Origin: Cloeon dipterum
Taxonomy: Eukaryota; Arthropoda; Insecta; Ephemeroptera; Baetidae
Assembly (NCBI RefSeq): GCF_949628265.1
Contig: NC_088787.1
Coordinates: 8,050,501-8,114,500, forward strand
Direction: 5' to 3'
Length of the DNA: 64,000 nt
A program made the translations under genes and the position numbers. Below, one piece after another: positions 36,072 through 47,200 of this stretch (within the stretch, counting starts at the first letter, position 1; each line of letters begins with the position of its first letter). Under the pieces are notes generated by a model that saw nothing but the letters and a program-made list of their open reading frames with translations, searched no databases and was not told where the DNA came from.

Positions 36072-37688
36072 TTAATTGAATTCATTTGATTCGTTGACGA
36101 CCATGTACGTGACTTCCTTCTTCGGACAGTTGGCCTGGTCATTGACGACGAAATCACGCTTCAGACCATTCTCGTGCACGACCAGCATGGCTTTGGCCAG
36201 CACCAGGTCCGAAGGTGCGCGGTCACGGGTGATTATCCAGGCGTACTCTGAAAAAAAAATGTTGAATAATTCAAAAATCTTATTAAACAATTTTTAACTA
36301 CTAAAAGGAGTGTTTCAGATTGATTTGTTAAGAAAAAATTATTATTTGCCTGAATAGTTTAATTTTCTAGCAGATAATCAATGATACTGATCCGTTTATT
36401 TTTTATTTTCAAGGCCAATAATGTTAACTGAATCATAAATCTATTTCCTTTTTTCCAGGAATTTCCCTGAAAGCTAAAAAATATATACAAATTTAACCTA
36501 CGCCGAGAGTTTGTGCCATCACTCCTGCAGGACCAGACGACTGCATAGCTTTCGTAGTCGGTTCCAAGAATCCAGTAGTCCCTGACGGCTAGACAATTAT
36601 TTCAATAATTAATTTTTGCATTGAGAGCAATAAAGTCAACCTACCTCCTCCGAAATCAGGGAAAGTGACAAAGAGTTTAGCCACTTTAAAGTCTCCTGCA
36701 GACCACGCGTAGCCGGTAGCAAACTGCCAAGCGCCAGTACTGCGATAAAATTTAATTGATAAAAAAGGGTGATGCAAAGTTTATTTAAAGAATATTCAGG
36801 TAAACTGCTGAGATTTTATGTAACGAAAATATAAAATTCAATTCAGAGGAATCCTACAAGTATGTAGCTTTAATTTAAAGAAAATTTCTATCACATAGAG
36901 AGTCACGTTGCGGGGTTATCATATTTCTTTGCTTTCTTTGCGTTTTGCACTTAGAGATGAGAGCAGGCAGACGATTTCAGAGGTCGATGATTCGAAATTA
37001 TCTGCAGCTTACATATACTGTCGTGGCTATATATTTTTTTAGGCTAAGTTCAACTGATGAGGCCTGCGGCGCTAAAACAGCTGCTGTTCAGTACGAGAGC
37101 GTGTGACATACTTTTTACAATTTTTTTAGCCTTCCATTTCAAAACAAATTTTGATGTGTTGTAATGATTTAAAATAAGAATAAACATCGTAGAGTACTTA
37201 GCATAAGGAGGGGAAGCTTTAAAATAGAATGTCCCTAAAATTTGACAGCAAAAAGAGCAAATATTCGCTATTATCACCCCCTCAATCTTGTGATTGGATC
37301 ATAATCAATTTTCCTTAATCAAATAACTCACTGGATGTTTATAGACGACTCATGGACGCCCATTGTAATGTTTTTGTTGTCGCTGTAGTCGGAAAAAGCG
37401 CAGCGGCCCTGCTCGTAGATGTTCACGTAGGTCGAGTACTGATACCAGCGTCCGTAGTACTTAAAAATGCATCAGAAATAAGCTTAAAAATTCCCAAATA
37501 AATGTGACTCACCTTTTTCATGTCGAAATTGGTCATGACCTCGACGTCAGGGCACTGGCCAGGTTCGATGGATTGGCCGGCCACGGCCGCAAAGCACAGG
37601 GCGAAGATCGCCCCTCGAAGAACCACTGGTTTTTTATTTAATAATTATATTATTAATGATTTATCATTATAACAAACATTTACTTACT
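36072..37688 (-). CDS. Secreted lipocalin, copy 2
   Basis: Six exons (37688; 37513-37625; 37332-37459; 36645-36739; 36502-36588; 36072-36247) give 199 residues. The start codon is split by intron 1 exactly as in copy 1 (AACAA then TGG). Exons 4 and 5 have the same lengths as in copy 1 (95 and 87 nt), so these are duplicates. A signal peptide (1-18) is followed by CPDVEVMTNFDMKK, YYGRWYQY (GxW motif), GTDYESYAVVWSC and YAWIITRDR. Unlike copy 1, the C-terminal exon is longer by 17 codons and ends hydrophilic (VVNESNEFN), with its Cys in DQANCPKK. An N-I-T sequon is present. A ligand-carrying extracellular role is inferred from the family; the ligand is unknown. Confidence 0.92.
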
Positions 37689-38221
37689 TGTTACTTGCGG
37701 ATCTTAACGCAGACGCAGCTTTCTGTTCGGTGGATGCAGACGTTGTCAATAACGTTTTGTCAGAGGTCAAGCAAGGCAGCGCCCGTTGACTCACAGATAA
37801 CAGCAGCACGCCGTGATTATCGGCACGCCACCGCGTGAGCAATTTAAAAATAAAGTCTTATTCGAATTCGATTTAAGCCGAGGTCAAGATTGTCATATCA
37901 ATTTTCCAGTTCTTCCAGATCATTTATTAAGCATATTTTATTAAAATGAAGCCATTTTCCTGTCTTGAAGAGAAGAGTCGGAAAAGTACGTGTCAATTTT
38001 TTTAACAAAAAATTAATGCTCTAAAAATTGGTTAATTTTGCTGTTTGAATTTTATAGAAAATTGACTCCAAAATTAGCATCCTAATTCGCTCTGTCTCGT
38101 CCCTCATTATTTATTTACCTCACAATTCGCACTCCGTGGATAGATCTTTACGAGAGGAACCTAGATCAAAAGTGAAAATCATTGATAGTAAAAATAATTT
38201 ATTTTTTTAACCTCTGCTCAA

Positions 38222-38465
38222 CACAATCCCGTGGGCTATGAGCTTACTGAGTCCCAATAACACCGCTGAGCGGATAATATGTATATTGGGCCCGAGTGGC
38301 CCATCTTTTTCGCCTCCCGAACCAAGGTTTTTCATTGAAACAACAGACATTAATTTGTCGATAAAGCTGCTGGGAAGGTGCGAAAATCAGCAAGTGGAGA
38401 GTCGGCGCCGATGCGCCTCCCAGCCTTTGGAGCTATTTGAGCATTTCAAGTCACTAAATTCACTT
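38222..38465 (+). repeat. Interspersed repeat R1, copy
   Basis: This matches the reverse complement of 33835-34225 (see that entry) and, more weakly, 10255-10600. The resulting 76-residue frame is not considered a gene. Confidence 0.7.
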
Positions 38466-39145
38466 TAATTTTTTTAAGAAATTTGGAAAAATTTAGAAAG
38501 GAAGGGCATTTTGGTATTAAAATTGTTTAAACTGACCAGAAAAATTATATATTCATAAGCTCATCTGCTAAATCAATGCATTAAATTTACCAAAGATTGA
38601 GATAGTAAATTTTACTATTTAACCTTTTTGGCAATAAAATATGGAGACATATTAATTTTTATTAATCAAACATTGTCGATAACAAAGGGCACAGATAAAA
38701 TTCAGTTTTAGACATATGATGAATGTTTCATATGACTAACCGGTGATTTTTTTAGCAATGGTTCCGCCTATGAAATTAGAAGCACAGTTGAGTTTTTGGT
38801 TCCTGATCTTTTATTGACTATACATAGGTGGGGATTTTGGTTAAAAATATTAAATTTAGCACAACTGATTACAGATCGAAATAGCGTAATATGTGTGACT
38901 CAATAATTTCTGTCTCAAGCAGTTAGGTTGAACAGCAAAATTTTAAAATAGGATAGATAGCGTTTGCCAGGGAATTCGTGCAAATTAAATTTTTATTACG
39001 AAAATTTTCAATTTCACATTTTTATACTTAAGAAATATATTAAAATAAAATTCTAATTGTGAACATTGCCACAAAAAATCATAAAAATTATGAAAATATG
39101 TGATTAAAATGTCATAAGCCAAAATATTGAAATATTTTCCTTCGG
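38466..39145. other. Intergenic, no gene recognised
   Basis: AT-rich; the right part is the 3' flank of the membrane-protein gene at 39146-40997. Confidence 0.55.
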
Positions 39146-40997
39146 TTAAAATCCCTTGTTTGGAGGTGGAAGTGCTGGAATAGTGATCTTGGAAGGAATC
39201 TCATATTCGTCATTATTTACAGCGGAAGGGGTCTGTTTAGGAGCAGACGGAGGCTGTTGGTGGTTGATGGACACGTAGGCGGGCTTCCTCATGATGCTGT
39301 TTTCCCTTTTCAACTCGCACTTGACAGTTGCGAAGGATACTGCAGGCGCGGCGACTTGTTTCTTGTTCCGCAGCTTGATGTATTTGGCAACCAAAACGCT
39401 GAAGAGGACCGCGTCGTAGGTCGCGGCCACGAAGGTGATGATGGCGCCTTTCGGAAGATAGGTCTTTTCGGCTTTGTGCTGCGACATTTTTCAAATTTGA
39501 AACGCGACGAGTCTTTAAAAAAGGTCGAAAATGGAATACCATTTCTGTCATCATCGAATGGTTGAGCATCCTCAGGCGCTCGCTTTCCAGCTCATCCTTG
39601 ATTGGAGGTGGACAAATTGGCTCGCCATCTAATTTTTTTACAACATTATTAGGGTTGGGGATTTGCGTGTTAGATTTAATATGCATTAAAGAGGAGGTAA
39701 TTAAATTGCATTAGGAAGTTTTTCCTGGCAGATTTAGTTTTTTTTTTTTGCTGAATCCATCAGTAGGGCTGTGAATTTTAGACGAACGACTTATCTTTTC
39801 CGAGCTTCCGCGATCCTCATTGGACGATCTAATGAACACGAATCATGCAACACTTAAAATAGTCTAAAACCGTCTTAAATCGGCCTTAAAGGCAAAAACG
39901 CTAAGAAAACTGTGTACGAATAAGAAAATTAGCAGAATAAGAAAATTAGGCGAGCGAGGTGAAAGGTTACAGCGAGTGAGTCGGGAGAGGAAAAACGCAG
40001 CGGGCAAATCGGAAGGGTAAATATGGCGCCCACTGCATGCGCGCTGAACTCCACTTCCAAAAACGTTTTTAATTTTGGAATGAAATGCTGTAGCAATGGA
40101 GGCGCGGTTAGAGTTTATTTCAGCGCATCGAACGCGGCTTGCTCTTCCTCGCCCCAGTTAAACTCTACTCCCTATTGCGTCAGATCAAACAAGCCATCCC
40201 CTCAGAGGTGCAATTAATCAAAATTGGATTTTTTTTCTTTCAGAAAATGTGCCACTAGCCATTATTAAACGAAAAACGTGTAAATTTGGCTCAGAGACCA
40301 TCTAAAATCTTGTATTTTGTGAAATCTTTAATGTTTTATCGAACTCTCTTTAATTAATCAATTAACCTCAACGAAATTTACATGATTTTAGAAACGTGAT
40401 TTTAATTTCCAAAAGAAGGTTGGGATTGCACGAGTCTTGACCCAACAGTAACAGACACCACTTCTTTCTCTTTTCAAAAATTGGCAGGATTATGAAATAA
40501 ATGTCAAACTCCTCTCTCTAGAACCATAAAAATATGAAATTTCGCATTTTTTTAGCTCTAAATATAGCTAGAGATTATTTGTCACTGGCTAAGAAGTCTT
40601 GATATTGAAGTGACTTGCATTCATTTAGAGTAAATAAAATTCAGACAGAAAAATAGTCAATGCTCTAACCCTATAAAAGAATTAATTTTGTAAAAAATTA
40701 AATTGGAGTCGAGGTTTTCTTACTGGTAGGGTCGAAGAGGTCAAAGTGATGGCGTTGGCCAAAATAGGTGCCCTCCAGAGTAATAGCCTTGTTGAGCGAT
40801 TGGCAGAAACAATCAGTGGAATGCTTTCCTTCTTGCACACCCATTTGTATTTTTAAGCACCCATTCTCCGGCAAGGGGCAGTTTTCCAAGCCTGCAGAAG
40901 TAAAATGAATTAACTCGCAAACAATTTACCGTGCATTTTGCAAACCTAAATTGGCCGTTACAAACGAAAGCACGAGGACAACGCTGAGAGCATGCAT
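39146..40997 (-). CDS. Type I membrane protein with Cys-containing ectodomain
   Basis: Four exons (40946-40997, 40724-40891, 39540-39628, 39146-39478) join in phase to 213 residues. A signal peptide (MHALSVVLVLSFVTA) leads to a small ectodomain with five cysteines (ENCPLP, NGCLK, DCFCQ, PICPPP). A charged stalk (IKDELESERLRMLNHSMM) follows, then one transmembrane helix (about GAIITFVAATYDAVLFSVLV), a basic stop-transfer (KYIKLRNKK) and a tail with YVSINHQ, YEIPSK and a proline-rich end. The last intron is only 61 bp (GTATTC to CGCAG). Without that join the last exon would be a separate 113-residue frame beginning MSQHKAEK, so the join is the weakest step. A TATATA box lies at 41056-41061. Layout suggests a small surface receptor or adaptor; no family recognised. 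Confidence 0.65.
39764..40220. other. Intronic GC-rich patch, possibly an old repeat
   Basis: Within the large third intron of the preceding gene. It contains a block resembling 5955-6062 (GGGCTGTGAATTTTAGACG here against GGGCTGCGAATTTAGACGG there on the other strand). A plus-strand frame (40023-40217) has no support. Confidence 0.3.
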
Positions 40998-41055
40998 TGT
41001 TGTTGGCACTGGACTAGAAACTTCGAAAATCGCAAATTCCGTGCTGTTCACTTGC

Positions 41056-41061
41056 TATATA
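41056..41061 (-). promoter_or_regulatory. TATA box of the type I membrane protein gene
   Basis: TATATA within CTATATAGC on the minus strand, about 60 bases before the ATG. Confidence 0.55.
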
Positions 41062-41292
41062 GTGATTGGTTTGTCAAGATAATGTTTATTTCTGTCAATG
41101 CTACGCAATTCCAAAGAGGAAAAAATTTTAGGCGGAAGAAACAGAAAATTCAACCAATTTGCATATCCTGCCTTTTGCATATCCAGTTTTCGCATCCTGT
41201 CGTGAGTCAGAATTAAACAAAATCAACGTCTCTCCGACGAAGCAAAACTTTATTTTTAAGATCGACATAATAAACTGAATTATCGCGCAGTC

Positions 41293-44200
41293 CTAAAATT
41301 CGTAGTCTGAGACGACGATGAACAGTTTTGCAAGGACGGTGCCGCTGAAGGAGCCGTTGTGCAGAATTTCCATGGTCAAGTGCAGCTCGATCTGCTGTGG
41401 TCCCTTTATCGGCCGCACCAGGGAAATTATTGCCTGCGACAGAATAATATTATATCATGAGTCATCAATAATCCAAAATAATAAACTTTTGTTCTTACAA
41501 AATTAATTAACAAATAATATTCTAGTTTACATCTCAAATTTAATAACACTTAAAACATATTTTACAATAAAAAATAATGAGTTCAAATAATAATTGTTTA
41601 GGTTTTCAGCAGGATTAATAAAAAATATGACAGTTAAAGATATTTTATGAAAATGAAAATTTTTAAATATTTAGAACTCTAAATGCTAACTACAATTATG
41701 ACGAAAACTCTAAATATTAACAAAGTCAACCCTTATCTTTAAATTGTATGGCAATAAATCATTATTACGAAATATGCTATGTTTGTAGGTGCTTTTTCCT
41801 TATTTAGACTTCTTCAGTTTAATTAATTACCTGGTTGTGGCTTTGTCTGCGGATGCGGAAGAACTCCTTTTCCACTGCGGGCACGTGGGGCGGCGCCCTG
41901 GCGCTGACCATCTTCAGGTCGAACCGGACGGCCGTGCTCTGCCACATGGGGCCGCGCATGGTGAACAGGTCGAGGTAGCCGACGGGCGGGATGGCGATGT
42001 TGGAGACGAACGTCATGTAGTTGTTCGAGATGGTCTGCGGCTCCTTCATGCACTCCAAGTCGTCCTTGTGGCAGTACAGACTGTTCTTCTTGCACCGACT
42101 GGAATTAAATTATTTTTCAGAATATTTAGCTGAATATCAATGGCGTTTAATTTTTTATCAGAAATCTATTAATCTAATAACACTGATTTTGATGCAACTG
42201 GTAATTTTCTTAAAAAAATAAAATTAAAATAGAAAAACAATCGGTTGTCTCTTTTAAAATGACGCGATGTGACGGGTCTGAGGACAAAATTCACATGAAT
42301 CCAAGCAAACTCAACAAGATTTACACCAAAAATTAATCTTTAATCTCAAAATTAAGGTGTGCTTTGGGCTCCTCTTGCCAAGGCCAATCGAACTAGCTCT
42401 AAATATTCTGAGTAAAGGTCAAATTTAATGACAAAAATGTTAGTTTTCGTTTTTAATTTTGGAATGGTGTTCAAGAATATGGAATTTTGAAAATGTTCTT
42501 TGAAGTTGTCCCACAACATGTGCAATCTTATGTGAAAATTTTGGAGTGCTCCTCGTCTGCTAGAAAAAAACTAGTTAGATTTTTTTTCTTGTTCATTTTT
42601 TCCCAATTTGTAAACTCCAAATCTCTGGTTCTAACCATCGGAATTGCAAAAACTGAGCACCATTAGACCCGGCTAAACCTCCCCGGACTAGTTGAAGGGC
42701 TTAGGGGGTGCTCATTATCCACCCTTTCCAACTCCCTCCTGCTACAATTTTAAAAGCAAAAATGTACTACTTAAAGAGAGCATTTAAGCTTGCTCAGGGC
42801 TTTGAAATATTTTAAATTACCAAAAACTCGCTCTAAATTGACATCCTATAATTTTATTCAAAATTAAATCCGTGCATGTACTTATATAAATTTAATGCAA
42901 AAAAATCCAGGGCTATTTAAGTTTTTACTTTTTGGAATGTAGCAGTTTGGGGATAGAAGGGATGGGTTTAAACCAGAGCAATAAAAATAAGTAATAAATA
43001 TAGTGCATAAATCGAACACGGAGTTTCTGTCCAATTAATTTCCACTATTGAGGAAAGTTTTGTTAAAAGTTATTTGATCCTTACTTTTTGTGTTCCGTCT
43101 CTCTGGAATAGCCTGACGGACAGTAGACGGAGTTGCACTGGTGGCCGCCTCTCGTGTTCAAACATACTTGGTCTGAACGACAGATTCCCGTGTTGCTTGC
43201 GCATTCATCAATATCTGAGAGTAAAAATTAAAAATTAGACAGATTAATTAAAAAACTTCATAAAGCATTGGCAGATTTCCAACTAATTAAATCAATTTCC
43301 TTGAATTTTCCAAAGTTCTTATTCTGTTTTGTATAAACTGACTGGAATATTAACCTATGCAAGTTCTATCATCAGAACCAAGCCTGTAGCCCTCAGGGCA
43401 GCGACAGGTGTAGCTTCCAGGCGTGTTCTGACAAATGCCGACGCACAAATTCCTGTCCTTAAACTGCTCACACTCGTCAATGTCGTAGCATGATCTAGAA
43501 ATAGTTAAAAAAAATTACTCCAATTTTTATGTTACTAAAAAATAATAATGTTGAGAACCTTCCGTCTGGCTGCAGCACGTAACCGGAGTTGCAAGAGCAG
43601 CGGTACGAGCCCCAGGTGTTGAAGCAGTTGTGTTGGCACAATCCAGGGCCCATGTCGCACTCGTTTATGTCTACCAACAAAAGGTTTCAATTTAGCTTAA
43701 AATATTTTTTACGAATAGATTAATATTTTTTAGAGATTATGTAATTAGACTAAATGAACTACTTTTCTAAACATTGTTGACATGCCCATGCCCATTCCAA
43801 AAAATAAAAAAATATGCCAATTGAAGAAAATCAATAAAGTGTATTAACAAATTTTGTAAATAAGTAAAATAATTTAAAATTTTTAAATTAAATTTACTAA
43901 TTTTTTAAAGCCTTATTTCCAGATTTATTGTGCGAATCATTAAATATTTTAAACAAAACTATTTTATTTAAAGTGATTGCAAAAATTTCAGTTTAACTCT
44001 TACCAACACAGACTTTGTCATCGTTTTCATTCTTGAATCCTTCCTTGCAGTTGCACCTGTAGCTTCCCTGCAGATTCTGGCACACGGAGTTGCTGGCGCA
44101 CAGCTGCCGATTGTTCTATGATAAATTAATATGTCTATTTAAGATCCGAACGTTTCAATAATTAGTAAATGCGGGTTACCCCAAACGAGGTGCACTCATC

Positions 44201-47200
44201 GATATCGATGCACTCTTTAGTGACCTGGTTCACCAGGTAGCCCTGCGGACACTGGCACGAGTACGAGCCTATTCTGTTGAAGCACTGCTGGCCCCGTGAG
44301 CACGAATGCGTCCCTCGCGTGCACTCGTCAACGTCTGGAAATAAAAATGACATAAATCGCTTTGAAAATTGGAAACAATTTTGATTTAAATACCCTTGAA
44401 GTGCCTCTAGATTTAAAAATCACGTTGACATGTGACAAAATTTTTTGTCAGATTTTTTTAATGATTTATAATTTTTTTTAATGATTTGCCCAGAAATTAA
44501 TTAAAAAAATTAATTATTTCTCAAACAGATATAGGTAAAATTATTGAATTTATTCAAATTTATTAAGCATTAAAAAAGGAAACTTTTTCAAGGTACGAAC
44601 CGACACACTGAGTTCCCTGCGGATTCATTTCAAAGCCGTGTCCACAGTCCAATTTGCGCGAACAGTAGTACGATCCCGGAGTATTGACGCATTTCTCATT
44701 TTCCCTGCATGGATTGCTCAAGCATTCGTTCAAATCTGCAATGAAAACAATTTAAATTCAAATTAATCACAAATAAAATATAATTTACCTGTGCAGACTC
44801 CTGTGGGACTGGATTCAAAGCCAGTTTGGCACACCTGGTCAACACACTCGCCCGCGAGGTTGAGCACTTTCCTACCCTCGCAGGTTTTCAACACGCAACG
44901 GAACGATCCAGGCGTGTTTTTGCACTGGTATCGCGAACCAAGCCTTGCACAGTTGTTGCTCTTCAACAAACACTCGTTGTCATCTAAAATTTTATATGAT
45001 ATAAGTTTATGCTATTATTTTTATTAATCGAGAGAATTGAGAAAAATATATTTTATTTGAGAATTTTAAATTACTATAATATATTGCAGCGGGGACCAGA
45101 TTCGTGCGACGCGCAGATATGGCGTCCGATGGGTTATGGCGCGAAAAAACGGCCACGTGAAAATGCGCGAAAAGAACCAAGTTTTGGTCAATATTGTGAC
45201 ATAATTTGCTCTACTTGTACTAATTGAGTCTTTTGGATCGTAAAAACAAACTCTTGACACTCGTACGGCAATCCAAAGAGGGCTTCTTGTTTCCCACATT
45301 CAGACGCCATCTTGAATCTGCGCAGTGTGAACCAAATTTATCGCACATGTGGACCCCGCTAATATATTGTACATAATGTTTAATCTTGTTTTATTCTGGG
45401 TGATTTTAATTTTTAAATTTACCTAGTGTACAACAATAAATTTTAATTCAGCTTTTTAATACCTTCACACTCTCCAGTTTGTGCGTTGAGAGTGTATCCA
45501 GTTCCGCAGCTGGTTAATCTGAAGCACTTGTACGATCCGATCGTGTTGTCGCACCGCTGGCCCACCGTGCAGTCGTGCAATTCCAGGTGGCACTCGTTGA
45601 TGTCTGCAATATGTAATTTAGTCTCAATTTCTCACCCTTTTTACTCTTTAAAATGACTTGCCCACGCATGCCAGCGTGTTGGGATCCTTCTCGAAACCTC
45701 TTTTGCACACGCAACGGTAGCTGCCCATGTTGTTGAAGCAGTTCTGCGAGCTGTCACAAACTGGAATTCTGCTTTCCACACACTCGTCAATGTCTGAAAA
45801 TTAATAAAAAATAATTTAAATGAAAGAATAATTGCTATTTTCTGTTTTACCGACGCATCTTCCAGAGTTTGATTCGAATTTGAAACCAGCTTGGCAGTCT
45901 TGAAAAATAGGAGCGGTCACTGTCGTCGTGGTCGTCCTCGTTGGGGCCGGGGTCGGGGCCCACGAGAAGGGCCTTTGGGTCCGCTTGGCGGTGCAGTTGA
46001 AGCCCCCGTAGGTGTTTCGGCACGACTCCATGACAGGGTCGCAGTCGTCCAGACCAAGGGCACATTCGTCCACGTCTGATCAAACGGAGAGGAAAATGTT
46101 AAGACTTAATATTTTAAATTAAAATTTATTTAAACGAAATTTGAGAACCCAATGGTATTGGTAATTAATTTTATCTATTTTTAACCACTTCTATTGTTTT
46201 AGAGAGTTTATAAATAATATTTTTTGTTGAATATATGAAAGTATAAAGCAGTAGCCTCTATAAAAATGCAAAGAATTTTCCCAAAATATTAATAACGGTC
46301 AATAAATATTTTATAGATAAAAAATTATATCTAGAATTTTTTTAAAAGTAGAATAATAATTTTTTAATTTTCCCACATGTACCTATGCATGTGCTGATGG
46401 TTTCGTTAAACACAAATCCCTGAGAGCACTTTTCCCCGTTGATGGGGATGCACTCGTAGGCGCCGTCCGTGTTCACGCACGTCTCGATCTCCTCCTGGCA
46501 GCTGTGGATTTTCTCGGCACACTCGTCAACGTCTGAACGAAACCAATTGTCTTAGTCCAATCCGAATTTTAATTGGAAAATATTTATTTTGTACCCAAGC
46601 ATTGCTGAAGGGTGGTGCTGTACTTGAAACCTGCTGGACACCTCCACGAGGCCTGTTTGTGGCAGATGAAACTGCCCATTGTGTTTAGACACTTGAGATT
46701 CTGCTCTCTGCAGTCGTCTAGGCCCTCGAGACACTCATTGACGTCTAATAATTTTAGAATATATATTAATTAAAATTGAATTTTAATATTTTAACAAAAA
46801 TATTTAAATATATTCGTAAAAGTACATTCAGATTTTCAATTTTAAATTATCAAGAGATATTATCACATTCCAAAAAAAATCTTAAGCATATTTTTACTCT
46901 TCTTAATTTTTTCTTTGGAGCATCTATTTAATAAAAACCAAATCTGACCCAGACAATTTCGGGAGAAAGCAATTGTCTTAATTCTAAATTTTTTATTTTA
47001 ATTTAAACTCGATAAAATCAATAAATAAATTTTACATCGCTCTGTGTAAAATTTAAATTAGGCTGGAAGAAGTTAATTTGCTTGTTTTACCTTCACATTC
47101 CTTGGTTTCTGGATTGATTTGAAGCCCTGGAGCGCACTGCTTTTCCTTCGAAACGTTTTCGCAGAAGAACGAGCCCACCGTGTTCATGCAAGTCGTGTTT

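Noticed and set aside
38040-38175. Possible third copy of repeat R3
   Set aside because: Only short resemblance (GATAGATCTTTACGAGAGGAAC-like words in part); too weak to call.
41789-42133. Plus-strand frame opposite the fibulin C-terminal domain
   Set aside because: It is the antisense shadow of a GC-rich exon whose minus-strand product matches fibulins.
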